A DNA stretch of 64,000 bases, from NCBI GenBank assembly GCA_903875225.1, contig CAIQVJ010000027.1, forward strand, positions 62,001 through 126,000, given 5' to 3'. This DNA comes from an uncultured Pseudomonadota bacterium (GTDB lineage Bacteria > Myxococcota_A > UBA796 > SXON01). Position numbers and translations under genes: made by a program. How positions within the stretch are numbered: position 1 is the stretch's first letter; each line of letters starts with the position of its first letter. Under the pieces are notes generated by a model. The model did no database searches, had not been told where the DNA came from, and saw only the letters and a list, made by a program, of their open reading frames with translations. Positions 42,274-50,896 of this stretch are shown piece by piece.

Positions 42274-43961
42274 GCGTCCACCTCACCCAGGCTGCGCGCG
42301 AATGGCACGGCCAACCAGCATGCCAGCAGCACGTACAGGAACCCGGGCAGGGCGACCTGGAGCAGGATGTACCAGTTTGCGAAGTGGAGCCGGTAGAGCA
42401 CCGTGTGGAGCCACAGGCCGGCGACCGTGAGCAGGGCGTTCGCGGGCGCGAAGGCGACCACCAGTCGGCCGAACCCGATCGGCCGCCCGCGGGTGATCCC
42501 CGAGAGCCACCCGAAGGCCTCACCGAGGGCGATCGCGGCGCCGGTGTAGATCAGGTCCGGCGGGCCGATGGTGCCCATCAGGACCCCGCGCCCGAGCCAC
42601 GAGCAAAGGATCGAGAGGGCGATCGTGCCCGGGCGGGGCTGCAGTTGGAGCAGCGTCGCCAGGAGGACCGTGCGACCGGCGTCGTAGAGCACACCCGTGA
42701 GCAGCGTGGCGAACGGACCCAGCACGGCGCCCACGGACATGGCCAGGATGTCTGTTGCCGTCGAGACGACGAACAAGGTGGTCCCGAACAACGCGTTTAC
42801 CATGAGATCGGTCGTGGAGGCAGCCCGCAGCCACCGCGGCAGCCTTCGCAGGGTCCACCCGAGGCCGAGAGCGCTCGTCATCAGCGTGGCGAAGAACCCC
42901 GAGGAGGCCACGGCATCGCCACGTCGGACGACGAGCGGAGTCGACGTCCCGAGGAGCGGCGCGTCGGACCCGAGCGGGGCCGCAGACACGGACAGACGAT
43001 ACTCCCCAGCCACCGCGGCGGCGACATCCACGAAGACGGGCAACACGGCGTCCACCCGCCCGCCCGCAGGGACACGGACGAGCGCAACGACGCGATCCGA
43101 GCCCCCGTCCGCCGAGCGCAGGCGCGGGCGCATGGCCGCCACGGGCTGGCCCGCGGTGTCCTCCACCACCGCGGACACCACCAGGTCGATCGGGTCTGCC
43201 GAGGCGTTGCTGAGCGGGACTGCGACGAACGCCCATGGCTCGCCGTCCGCCCGGATGCGCGCGCCCCAGCCGAGCCGCGCCAGGGCCGACTCCCAGATCG
43301 GGGACGGCAGGGGGACGGCGTCGATGGGGCGTCCGAGATCACGCAGCCCGCCCGCGTCCGCGGGAAACACGAGACCCTCGATGTGCAGCCCCGCAGAGAC
43401 GACCTCCGGGTCGCGTCGCACCGGAACCAGCGTCAGGACGTCGTCGCCGATCCGGAGCGTGCGTTCGGTGGTCAGCTCGATCGGCACGAGGCTCCGACTT
43501 CCGGCCGAGGCGAGGTGCACGGGGCCGAGGTCCGACGGAACGTCGACGCCGCTCGGCCCTGCAGTGAATCGCACGAAGATGGACGCGCTCGCGCCCCAGA
43601 CGGGCACCTCCACGCGGCCCCGCGCCGGTACCCAGGCGGAGCCCGGCGCAGGCTGCACCTCCGCGCTCCAGGGGCGGCGCAAGGGCACCACCAGCGTGGT
43701 CTGTGCCGCGCCGGAGGGCCCGGTGACGGCGATCTGCACCGCGCCGACTGGGCCGTCGAGCGCGACAAAGACGTCCCCCGCGGGCGCTGCGAGCGCCTGC
43801 CGGAGGATGGGAACCCCGGTCGCATCCAGGACGGTCAGGGTGTCCACGGGTGCAGAGGCGTGAAGCTCAACGCCGTCGCCGACCCACTCGGCCTGCACCG
43901 ACAAGGGCACGGGTTGGGCGCAGGCCAGGCCCCACAGCCCGACGCCGACCGCTCCGTTCAC
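42270..43961 (-). CDS. Membrane protein with large N-terminal beta domain and S-component-like C-terminus
   Basis: The 563-residue product starts at GTG, overlapping the upstream stop by 4 bp. Residues 1-16 may be a short signal (WGLAC). About 330 residues of beta-rich, Ig-like sequence follow, expected outside the cytoplasm. From residue 353 to 563 there are about six membrane segments. They include FVVSTATDILAMSVGAVLGP and LLTGVLYDAGR, which have the small-residue and Gly-Pro pattern of ECF S-components. Placed next to a fused ECF module and under a cobalamin riboswitch, it is a good candidate for the B12-specific subunit. The large extra domain is not known for S-components, and no family was recognised. 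Confidence 0.65.
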   Translation of the reverse strand: MNGAVGVGLWGLACAQPVPLSVQAEWVGDGVELHASAPVDTLTVLDATGVPILRQALAAPAGDVFVALDGPVGAVQIAVTGPSGAAQTTLVVPLRRPWSAEVQPAPGSAWVPARGRVEVPVWGASASIFVRFTAGPSGVDVPSDLGPVHLASAGSRSLVPIELTTERTLRIGDDVLTLVPVRRDPEVVSAGLHIEGLVFPADAGGLRDLGRPIDAVPLPSPIWESALARLGWGARIRADGEPWAFVAVPLSNASADPIDLVVSAVVEDTAGQPVAAMRPRLRSADGGSDRVVALVRVPAGGRVDAVLPVFVDVAAAVAGEYRLSVSAAPLGSDAPLLGTSTPLVVRRGDAVASSGFFATLMTSALGLGWTLRRLPRWLRAASTTDLMVNALFGTTLFVVSTATDILAMSVGAVLGPFATLLTGVLYDAGRTVLLATLLQLQPRPGTIALSILCSWLGRGVLMGTIGPPDLIYTGAAIALGEAFGWLSGITRGRPIGFGRLVVAFAPANALLTVAGLWLHTVLYRLHFANWYILLQVALPGFLYVLLACWLAVPFARSLGEVDA

Positions 43962-45475
43962 CGGAACACCGTCACCCGGTACGCGCCGGCGACCGCCCCG
44001 TCCGCGGCCCGGAACGGCGCCTCTCCAACCGCGATCCAACCGCCGTCGGGCGCCCAGACGGGCCGGAAGTCCACCGGCGAAGCCGTGGAGCAGGTGGTCA
44101 CCACCTGGCCACTGCTCGCGGAGAGCACCACGGCGCCGAACAGGTCGGTCCGGGTGTCGGACTCCCGCGGCCCTGCCCCGACGAGGAGCTCGGTTCCATC
44201 GGGCGAGGCCACGATCCCGGCGACGGACTGCCGCAGCGCGCGATCCCACCGGGGGCTGCCGTCCGGCCCGAGCGCATGCACCGTGTTCTCGGCGGGATGC
44301 GCCTCGGGCGGGCGGGCGGAGGGATCCGCGCTCCCCCATGGGATGTTGGTGCTCGTGGTCAGGTACCAGATCCCCTCGGCACGCGCGGTGGCGAAGCCCA
44401 CCCCGACGCCCACCGGAACGCCCCCCGCGACGATCGGAACCCCGGGCTGCAGCGTGGCACGGATCTGGCCCTCGTCGTCGAGTACGAACGCACGACCGTC
44501 GCCGAGCCCGGCAAAGGCGAAACGGGGACCGCGTGTGACCGCCTCCCAGAAGAACACCGTCTTGAAGTACGGCAGCAGCGGTTCGAAGGCCCGCGTCCAG
44601 CGCGGCGTCAGGTCGGGCAACGCCAGATCGACGACACCGCCGACCGGAAGATCCCCCGGGTCCGGCCCTGCGGCCGAGCGCGAGATGCCGAGCAGCACGT
44701 CGCCCGCCCCCGCGTCTGCCTGCGCGACCGACGGGTACATGAAGATGGCGTCCGCAGCGTGATCCTTCGGGAACGCCGCGAGCACGGACCCATCCGCGGC
44801 CAGCACCCACAACCGGGACCGGTTCCTGCGCGCTCCCTCCACCCCCCATCCGTGTGCGCCGGCGATGATCACCCGCCCGTCGGCCAGCGCCGTGATCCCG
44901 AACGCGCCCGGCAGCGAGTACCGACCGTACATCGGGTCCCCCGCCGGCATGGCGCTGGACTCGAGATCGTCGGCCAGCCGGAACTTCCACCTCTCGGTGA
45001 GCGTCGCAGGATCGAGCGCGTACAGGTACGCATCGGGGGATTGCTCCCCGACGTAGAGCACGGTGCCGTCCACGCTGAAGCGGAGATCCTTCACGGCCCC
45101 TTCGGCGAGCTGTCGGCGCCCGATCACCTCCCCCCCGGGCACCTTCACCAGCGCGACCAGCCCGCCCGCCGAGCCGATCGCAAGCGCGTGCCCATCGGGG
45201 CTGAACGCCAGGGCCATGCCAGCAGGAGGCAACCCCTGCTCGGCGTCGGCCCGGCGGTCCTCGAGGTCCACGGAGAACTGCGGGCGGCACTCCGGCAACA
45301 ACGGGGCCACCGCGCCCCGGACGGCCTCGCCGGGGCTCCAGGCCAACGGCTCCACCGGCCCGCCGTCCTCCTGGACGGCGTCACGCAGAAAATGAACCGT
45401 TGATCCTACGTGCTTTTCGACACGCTCGGTGCAGCCGAGCGCCGTCATCACCACGATGTATCGATACTGTATCAC
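43958..45475 (-). CDS. Beta-propeller lipoprotein in the B12 operon
   Basis: The 505-residue product starts at GTG 45475 within the upstream stop (GTGA). The short signal VVMTALGC supplies a lipobox (C15). The rest has WD40/PQQ-like propeller repeats, for example GMALAFSPDGHALAIGSAGG, DLRFSVDGTVLYVGEQ and GIVASPDGTELLVG. It is likely periplasmic or surface-anchored. Binding of a ligand or a partner in cobalamin uptake is inferred from position alone. Confidence 0.7.
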   Translation of the reverse strand: MIQYRYIVVMTALGCTERVEKHVGSTVHFLRDAVQEDGGPVEPLAWSPGEAVRGAVAPLLPECRPQFSVDLEDRRADAEQGLPPAGMALAFSPDGHALAIGSAGGLVALVKVPGGEVIGRRQLAEGAVKDLRFSVDGTVLYVGEQSPDAYLYALDPATLTERWKFRLADDLESSAMPAGDPMYGRYSLPGAFGITALADGRVIIAGAHGWGVEGARRNRSRLWVLAADGSVLAAFPKDHAADAIFMYPSVAQADAGAGDVLLGISRSAAGPDPGDLPVGGVVDLALPDLTPRWTRAFEPLLPYFKTVFFWEAVTRGPRFAFAGLGDGRAFVLDDEGQIRATLQPGVPIVAGGVPVGVGVGFATARAEGIWYLTTSTNIPWGSADPSARPPEAHPAENTVHALGPDGSPRWDRALRQSVAGIVASPDGTELLVGAGPRESDTRTDLFGAVVLSASSGQVVTTCSTASPVDFRPVWAPDGGWIAVGEAPFRAADGAVAGAYRVTVFR

Positions 45476-45780
45476 AACGTTTCGCCCCAGGCCGTGTACC
45501 ACGCGGCGCAGTCCCCCTCATCGATCACCGCTTGCCGCTCGTCGCACTGGTCCGCCCGGCCGAGCTCCTCCTCCTCCCAGGTGAAGGTGGAGCACCAGTT
45601 GGCGAAGTCCGCCTCGGAGGTGAACCCCACCGAGGTGCCCCAGCTCGTCCCGCCCTCATCCAGGCAAGACGAGAACTTCTCCTCGGCACGCGCGCACAGC
45701 TGCTCGCAGCCGTCCGGCTCCTGCTGGCAGGCCGGGAGCAGGAGCAGCGTGAGCAGCGCCATGTGCGAGGAAAACGTCAT
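45472..45780 (-). CDS. Small Cys-rich lipoprotein in the B12 operon
   Basis: The 102-residue product has a clear signal with lipobox LLPAC (C18). The mature part is small with six further cysteines that could form three disulfides, plus several Trp and Glu (FTWEEEELG, CAAWYTAWG). No family was recognised. It sits 14 bp after the propeller lipoprotein and overlaps the next gene by 4 bp. Confidence 0.7.
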   Translation of the reverse strand: MTFSSHMALLTLLLLPACQQEPDGCEQLCARAEEKFSSCLDEGGTSWGTSVGFTSEADFANWCSTFTWEEEELGRADQCDERQAVIDEGDCAAWYTAWGETL

Positions 45781-45794
45781 GCGGGGGCCAGGGC

Positions 45795-46970
45795 CTATTG
45801 CACGACGACGGCGATGGAGCTCGGACCGAGCGCGGTCGGGATGGCGGTGCCCGGCACGCAGCCCACCGGGTCCACCGGGGTGAACCCGACGGACGGCCCG
45901 GCGCCGGAGCTGGCGTAGCCGTATCCGACGGCGGCCCAGACGCTCCCGTCCGGGGCGGACGTCATCGCGCCGATGTACGCGTTGCCGAGATCGACCTCCA
46001 CCATCGACCAGTCCGTCCTGTCGAGGCAGACCAGCGACCAGACGTACCCGTCGTTGATCGTGGTGACGAGGTGGCCATCCTCGCTGCCCACCACCCCGCC
46101 CAGGTTCGCGCCCAGATCCACCTCGGTGAGGAACGGTCCGGTGAGCGCATCGGAGGCGGTGTCGAAGAGCCAGAGGCCCCCGTCGAGCGCCGGAGCGCTG
46201 TAGTCCGCGTTGAAGTAGTCCCCGCCGGTGAGGATGAGGCCGTCCGGGCTCGTGGGATCGGGCTGCAGCATCGGGTCGGGCCCGACGTCCCAGGAGTCCA
46301 CGACCTGCCACGTCGAGCAGTCGACCTTCGCGAGCGTGCCGCTCCCGTCGGCGGAGACGTAGTAGGCGAGCTGGTTCAGGGCGACGTACAGGAACCCGTT
46401 CGGGGCGACGAACATGCTGTCCGGCTCGGGGCTGCCATCACCATCATCGAACGCGGAGAGGTCCACCGAACCGGTCTGGAGGCCCGTGGCCGGATCCACC
46501 ACCATCAGCGCGTCGCCTGCAAACAGTGACACCACCAGGGAGCCGCCGCACTCCGCCACGTCGTGCGGGTTGGAGCCGTCGCCGGTGGAGAACTCGACCG
46601 CGGGAGCCGAGAAGTCCAGGTCGTCGAAGCGCTGTACGGTGCTCTCTGCGGAGCGGTTCAACACATAGGTCCTGCTCCCGAACGCGCGGACCGCAGAATC
46701 GCCGGAGACCGGGATCACGCTGTCCGTCAGCACGCCCTCGGAGGAGATGGTGACAAGCGCGCCGGTGGTGTAGTCGGTGGTCGTACCCACCAGTGTGAAG
46801 TTCACGTCGACGTCCGTGTCCGTGTCACTGTCCGCATCGGTGTCTGTATCACTGTCCGCATCGGTGTCCGTGTCCGTGTCAGCGGACGGACCGGTGTCGT
46901 CGCCGACCTTGGGGTCGCACGCAGCGAGGAGTGGTAGCAGGGCAAGCGCGGGGAGGATGAAGAGACGCAT
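45795..46970 (-). CDS. BtuG-like beta-propeller surface lipoprotein (putative)
   Basis: The 391-residue product has a lipobox LLAAC (C18), an Asp/Thr/Ser linker of about 28 residues and a propeller of YncE/DUF5074 type. It shows repeated units such as SNPHDVAECGGSLVVSLFAG, DALMVVDPATG and DSMFVAPNGFLYVALNQ. In Bacteroides, BtuG is a surface lipoprotein propeller that binds B12 beside BtuB. Here the gene lies directly after the BtuB-like receptor (3 bp gap) and under a cobalamin riboswitch. Function by analogy is an inference, because direct sequence similarity could not be tested. Confidence 0.7.
   Translation of the reverse strand: MRLFILPALALLPLLAACDPKVGDDTGPSADTDTDTDADSDTDTDADSDTDTDVDVNFTLVGTTTDYTTGALVTISSEGVLTDSVIPVSGDSAVRAFGSRTYVLNRSAESTVQRFDDLDFSAPAVEFSTGDGSNPHDVAECGGSLVVSLFAGDALMVVDPATGLQTGSVDLSAFDDGDGSPEPDSMFVAPNGFLYVALNQLAYYVSADGSGTLAKVDCSTWQVVDSWDVGPDPMLQPDPTSPDGLILTGGDYFNADYSAPALDGGLWLFDTASDALTGPFLTEVDLGANLGGVVGSEDGHLVTTINDGYVWSLVCLDRTDWSMVEVDLGNAYIGAMTSAPDGSVWAAVGYGYASSGAGPSVGFTPVDPVGCVPGTAIPTALGPSSIAVVVQ
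46804..46884 (-). repeat. Asp/Thr/Ser linker repeat in the propeller lipoprotein
   Basis: Tandem 6-bp units encode alternating Asp-Thr, Asp-Ala and Asp-Ser just after the lipid anchor. A near-identical unit reading CACTGTCCGCATCGGTGTC on the + strand occurs twice. It is the same kind of linker as at 5376-5548. Confidence 0.7.
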
Positions 46971-46973
46971 GGT

Positions 46974-49187
46974 TTACTCCTTTGAGAATTCTTCCCAGCG
47001 AACCGTGACCATCACGGTGCGTCCAGGGAGGGGGTAGCCGACGAAATCGGTGAGAGGCTTGACGACGAGGGTGTTGTCACCCGGATCCAACGGGTTCCGG
47101 TCGACCGCGATCCCGCGGACGTCGAAGAGGTTCAGGACGGAGGCCTCCACCGTCGGGAACCCCGCCGCTGGCCGCACGGATGCGCTGATGCCGTGCAGGT
47201 CACGGGGCGCTGTCGGCATCTGGTTGGCCGCGTCCTGGAACGTGGCGGAGGTGTAGGACCAGGTGTGGGACAACGTCAGCCTGTCCAACCAAGGCGCAGA
47301 TATGGACAACGATGTTGTCTGTGACACGTCGAGCGAGGGCAGGTTGGGCAGCGCGTTGTTGGCGTAGGTGGGGGCGGGGTCGAGGTTTCGAGCCAGCAGT
47401 TGCGTGACCGCCGACGAGGAGTGCAAGGCGAGATCTGAACCCGCGACGTGCGCCGCGAGGCCGAAGGCGAGGGCTCCCTCGAGGCTCCGCAGGTAGGCTT
47501 CGTCCAGGTTGACCGCCTGCTCGGTCTGCTGGGAGTTCGGGGCGTAGGTGATGAGATCGTGCGCCCGCTGCCGTGCGTACGCCACGTCCCCGCCGAGGGT
47601 GAGCGGCCCGACAGCCGTCTCGGCCACGTGCGCCCCGACCTCCACCCCGAAGCCATGTTCAGCGACGAGGTCGGTGTTTCCCGTGATCACCCCCTGATCC
47701 CCAAAGAGCTCCGTCAACTCCGGCGGGCGCGCGTAGAGGCCGGCGCTGCCGCGAAGGGTGAGCGGTCCGTAGACGTTCCAGCTCAGCGAACCCCGAGGCA
47801 ATACGTAGACGCCGAGATCGTCGGTGCCCGGTGAGACGGCCATGTCCTGGAACGGCACGTCGCCGAGCAGGTGGTTGTCGAGTACGTCGAGCTGCACCAC
47901 GGGGGAGACTGTGACCGTGCCGACCCCGGGCTTGATCCACGCGTCGGCCGAAAGGGCGGCGGTGAGCCCGCGGCGGATGCGCTCGCCGTCCGCCCCCCCA
48001 CCCAGCCCCGAGACATCGCTCGAATCAAGAAGGTCGAAGGGACGGAAATTGTCCTCTCGCGCGCGGAGGAGCAGGCTCGTGCTCAACCACCGCACCGGCA
48101 ACGTGACAGCGTCGACCTGTGCACCCGCGGTGTTCCAGACCCCGCGGTTCCACCTCGTGCCCACCGAGAGCTCGCCGGCCAGGTCCTTCACCGTCTCGTC
48201 CCGATAGGTCCACCACAGCCGCGGCTGCAGCCGCAGGCCCGGGATGAAGCCGTCGCGACGGCGATCCCCCGCGTGCCGGACCTCCGCGTCGAGCACGAGC
48301 AGGTTTCGCAGCCCCTCCCACGTGGCCTCGGAGGCGGGGCGGTAGATCGTGCCGGTCAGCTCCTCGGAGGTCCAGCTCGGGACGTCGAGCAACGAGAGCG
48401 TCGCGCCGAGGTCGGGGAGCCGAGTCCGCGCTCGCGCCACCCCGCTGGCCCGGTCGATGCGGTTGTGCACCCGGAGCGGCGTGCGGTCGTCGAAGCGGTT
48501 GAATTCGGTGCCCTGGTCGTCGAAGTAGGGCCAGTCGCCGTTGGTGTGCAGCTGATCGAACGCCAGCAGGACGTCGGTGCGCCCGAGGCAGGGTTGAGCC
48601 TCGCCGAAGGTGTGGAGCGTGCCCCACGAACCCCCGGAGGCCCCGATCGAGGCCGGGGCGTGGGTAGAGGTGAGGAGGTCGATCACGCCCCCCATGGCCG
48701 CGGACCCGTACCTCGCGGGCGCGAACCCCCTGTAGACGAGCATCTCCGAGAAGGTCGAGACCGGGAGGGTCGAGAGATCGACGACCGAGTCGCCGTTGGG
48801 GTTCAGCGGCACGCCATCGAGGAAGAGCTCGACCTGCTGGAACGTCGAGCCGCGCAGGCGCACGGCCGCGAAGTCGCCGAGCCCACCGAGGCGCCGGACT
48901 GTCGCGCCCGGCACGACGTCGAGCACCCCGGCCAGATCCGTACGCCCGGCGACATCGGCGCCGAGTGGCACATCGGTCAGGGTCGCCGAGGCCGAGCCCG
49001 GCGGCGCAGCGGCGACATCCACGGTCACGCGCGCTCCCGGCGGATCGTCGGCGGCGTCTGCCACGGGCACGGCGAGCCCGGAGGGATCGGCGGCGAGGGC
49101 GGCGGTGAGGAGAAAAAGCACGGACCATCCGGCCATCCCTGTGGAGAGGGACGGGCCAGACGGAGACCGCACGGCACGCCCCATCAC
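46974..49187 (-). CDS. btuB: TonB-dependent outer-membrane cobalamin receptor (BtuB-like)
   Basis: The 737-residue product has a signal sequence (GWSVLFLLTAALA), a plug domain (about residues 70-170, RLRGSTFQQVELFLDG, ARYGSAAMGGVIDL) and a C-terminal 22-strand-type barrel ending TVMVTVRWEEF. TonB receptors import large, scarce ligands across the outer membrane. A cobalamin riboswitch 25 bp upstream identifies B12 or a related corrinoid as the likely ligand. The first candidate start is GTG 49187 with ATG at 49184; an ATG at 49136 would still leave the signal peptide. It heads the operon that ends at 40105. Confidence 0.88.
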   Translation of the reverse strand: MMGRAVRSPSGPSLSTGMAGWSVLFLLTAALAADPSGLAVPVADAADDPPGARVTVDVAAAPPGSASATLTDVPLGADVAGRTDLAGVLDVVPGATVRRLGGLGDFAAVRLRGSTFQQVELFLDGVPLNPNGDSVVDLSTLPVSTFSEMLVYRGFAPARYGSAAMGGVIDLLTSTHAPASIGASGGSWGTLHTFGEAQPCLGRTDVLLAFDQLHTNGDWPYFDDQGTEFNRFDDRTPLRVHNRIDRASGVARARTRLPDLGATLSLLDVPSWTSEELTGTIYRPASEATWEGLRNLLVLDAEVRHAGDRRRDGFIPGLRLQPRLWWTYRDETVKDLAGELSVGTRWNRGVWNTAGAQVDAVTLPVRWLSTSLLLRAREDNFRPFDLLDSSDVSGLGGGADGERIRRGLTAALSADAWIKPGVGTVTVSPVVQLDVLDNHLLGDVPFQDMAVSPGTDDLGVYVLPRGSLSWNVYGPLTLRGSAGLYARPPELTELFGDQGVITGNTDLVAEHGFGVEVGAHVAETAVGPLTLGGDVAYARQRAHDLITYAPNSQQTEQAVNLDEAYLRSLEGALAFGLAAHVAGSDLALHSSSAVTQLLARNLDPAPTYANNALPNLPSLDVSQTTSLSISAPWLDRLTLSHTWSYTSATFQDAANQMPTAPRDLHGISASVRPAAGFPTVEASVLNLFDVRGIAVDRNPLDPGDNTLVVKPLTDFVGYPLPGRTVMVTVRWEEFSKE

Positions 49188-49212
49188 GCACCCCGAAGGA
49201 CGGCGGCAAAGA

Positions 49213-49397
49213 ACGTCGAGGCCGGTCTCCTGACTCTCGGATCGTCCGTGCGCTCTACCGCCTTCCCAGGGTCACCCGGTGGCGTATGCAGCTTGAAGCT
49301 GCATTTTGAGAGGCACGTACCCGATTACAGTGGCGGGGGCCATGCTGGAATTCCACCAGCTTCCCGTTTCACCGCGCGTTGCGCGGCACCTGGACGT
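49213..49397 (-). promoter_or_regulatory. Cobalamin (adenosylcobalamin) riboswitch
   Basis: Read on the minus strand, the 185-nt element has all the landmarks. There is GGTGCC followed by GGTGAAACGGGAAGC, then the core CCCGCCACTGT (49327-49337), CCTGGGAAGGCGG, and the B12 box GAGTCAGGAGACCGGCC (49220-49236). Outer stem P1 is ACGTC with GACGT (49393-49397 and 49213-49217). A variable arm is a 19-nt perfect hairpin at 49286-49304 (ATGCAGCTT/AAGCTGCAT). It ends 25 nt before the btuB start, which favours control of translation. The rest of the 316-bp gap (49398-49503) should hold the promoter, but I see no clear -35/-10 pair. Confidence 0.95.
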
Positions 49398-49503
49398 CAC
49401 GTACAAGAAAGAAAGAACAGCCGTGCGGTAACGTGGGGCGGGGATTGCGCAAGCCCGCATGGCCCGACGGGCGCCGGCACCCGCGCGGCCTGATGCGGTG
49501 GCG

Positions 49504-50808
49504 TCAGGGCGAGGCGCCCAACCCCCAGGGATCGGCCCCCACGGCGTGCGCGAGCGCAGCCTCCGCCCGGCGGGCATCGAAGAGCGCGCTGGTGCGCGTG
49601 GACTGCGCGCGGACGAGCGCAAGGTTCGCGTCGAGCACCTCCTGCATCGTCCCGGTACCCGCCTGCTGCCGACGCTCCTGGATCGTGAGGTTCTCGGTGG
49701 CCTGGACGATGGTATCCGCCGCCAACGCCCAGGTGGAGGCCGCCGTGCTCAGCGCCTGCACGCGCGCGAGCACATCCATCCGGATACCGGACTGCAGCAC
49801 CCGAACCTGCGCATCGAGCTGATCGGCCTGCGCGGCGGCCGCAGTGACCCCCGCGGCGGCCCGGCCCCAGGACCAGACGTTCCAGTTCAGGGTTGCACCC
49901 AGGTATGCGGTGTCCGGCGTGCCGAAGAGCCCCTGGCCGGTCTGGTGCTGGTACACGCCCATCCCCGAGATCGCGGGCAGGCGGGCCCACGACGCCGCTG
50001 CCGCGTTCGCCCGCGCGGACGCTGCAGTGGCGCGAAGCGCGAGGAGCTCCGGCCGGGATCCGAATGCATGGTCGACGAGCGCCTCGGTCGGGGGCGGAAC
50101 CCGGGGAGGATCCTCGTTCGCGCCAATGGGGCGGACCGGCACGCCCTCCGACCCGGTCGCGCTCCCGAGGCGCGCCCACGCCAGATCACGAAGGCCCTGG
50201 AGCTGGATCACCGCCTGGTTTGCCTGCGCGAGCGCGATCCGGACGAGCAGGAGGTCGTTCCGGGTGAGCGAACCCGAGGTGAACGCCACCTCCGCCACCC
50301 GCGCCCGCTCCGCCAGGCCCTTTGCCTGTTCCGTCGCGATCCCGAGCTGCCCCTCCATCTGGGCGGCGGTGAACCAGGCGTCGTTGGCCTCGAATTCAGC
50401 ATCCGCGATCGCGGCGACCTCCGAGGCCCGCGCGGCGTCCATCCCGTACCGCGCCGCCGCCACCTGCCGATCGGTCGCGATCTGGCCCGTGACGGGCACG
50501 CTCACCTGTGCGGTGAAGCTGCTCGTCACCTGATCACGCATGACGATCGGCTGGCCGGTCCCGAAGGGATCGATGCTCTGCGCCTCGTTGTACACGACCA
50601 CGTTTCCCTGCGCCGCGACACTGGGCAGACGCCCCGGCCACGCTGCCGCATAGCCGGCCCGCGCCGCCTCCCGCGCGCTGCCTGCCGCCTGGACCGAGGG
50701 GGATCGATCCGCCTGCCGGACCGCGTCTTCCAGCGTGATCCCGACGGGCTCCGGGCCCGGATCGGCATGCGCCTGCGAGAACATGAGCACGAACGTCAAA
50801 GTCAGCAT
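49504..50808 (-). CDS. TolC-type outer-membrane efflux protein
   Basis: The 434-residue product has a signal peptide ending in AHA|D and the repeated long-helix and strand layout of TolC/OprM channels (LEDAVRQADRSPSVQA, LQSGIRMDVLARVQ, AGTGTMQEVLDANLALV). It would form the outer-membrane duct for the adaptor and RND pump encoded divergently at 51529-55793. The ATG at 50808 was chosen because it begins the signal peptide; the frame remains open to 50874. It shares an 88-bp divergent control region with the tetR gene. Confidence 0.9.
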   Translation of the reverse strand: MLTLTFVLMFSQAHADPGPEPVGITLEDAVRQADRSPSVQAAGSAREAARAGYAAAWPGRLPSVAAQGNVVVYNEAQSIDPFGTGQPIVMRDQVTSSFTAQVSVPVTGQIATDRQVAAARYGMDAARASEVAAIADAEFEANDAWFTAAQMEGQLGIATEQAKGLAERARVAEVAFTSGSLTRNDLLLVRIALAQANQAVIQLQGLRDLAWARLGSATGSEGVPVRPIGANEDPPRVPPPTEALVDHAFGSRPELLALRATAASARANAAAASWARLPAISGMGVYQHQTGQGLFGTPDTAYLGATLNWNVWSWGRAAAGVTAAAAQADQLDAQVRVLQSGIRMDVLARVQALSTAASTWALAADTIVQATENLTIQERRQQAGTGTMQEVLDANLALVRAQSTRTSALFDARRAEAALAHAVGADPWGLGASP

Positions 50809-50847
50809 GATGGTTCCAGAGTGGGAGAACGTCGTCGCCAATGAAGC

Positions 50848-50877
50848 TTGACGTATCAATACATGAATATACATTCA
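50848..50877 (+). promoter_or_regulatory. tetR/efflux promoter with overlapping operator palindrome
   Basis: TTGACG (50848-50853) and TACATT (50870-50875) with a 16-bp spacer form a promoter for tetR. The imperfect palindrome TGAATAT-ACATTCA (50864-50877; 6 of 7 paired) covers the -10 region, as expected for a TetR-type self-repression site. The whole region is AT-rich against a GC-rich background. It also lies upstream of the divergent tolC gene. Confidence 0.5.
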
Positions 50878-50896
50878 CATCACGAATGGCAAGCTC

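Noticed and set aside
49286-49304. The perfect ATGCAGCTT/AAGCTGCAT palindrome as a separate operator
   Set aside because: It is better explained as a hairpin arm of the cobalamin riboswitch.
47871-49493. A 540-codon plus-strand frame across the BtuB gene and riboswitch
   Set aside because: It is antisense to a clear TonB receptor and runs through the structured riboswitch; no protein features.
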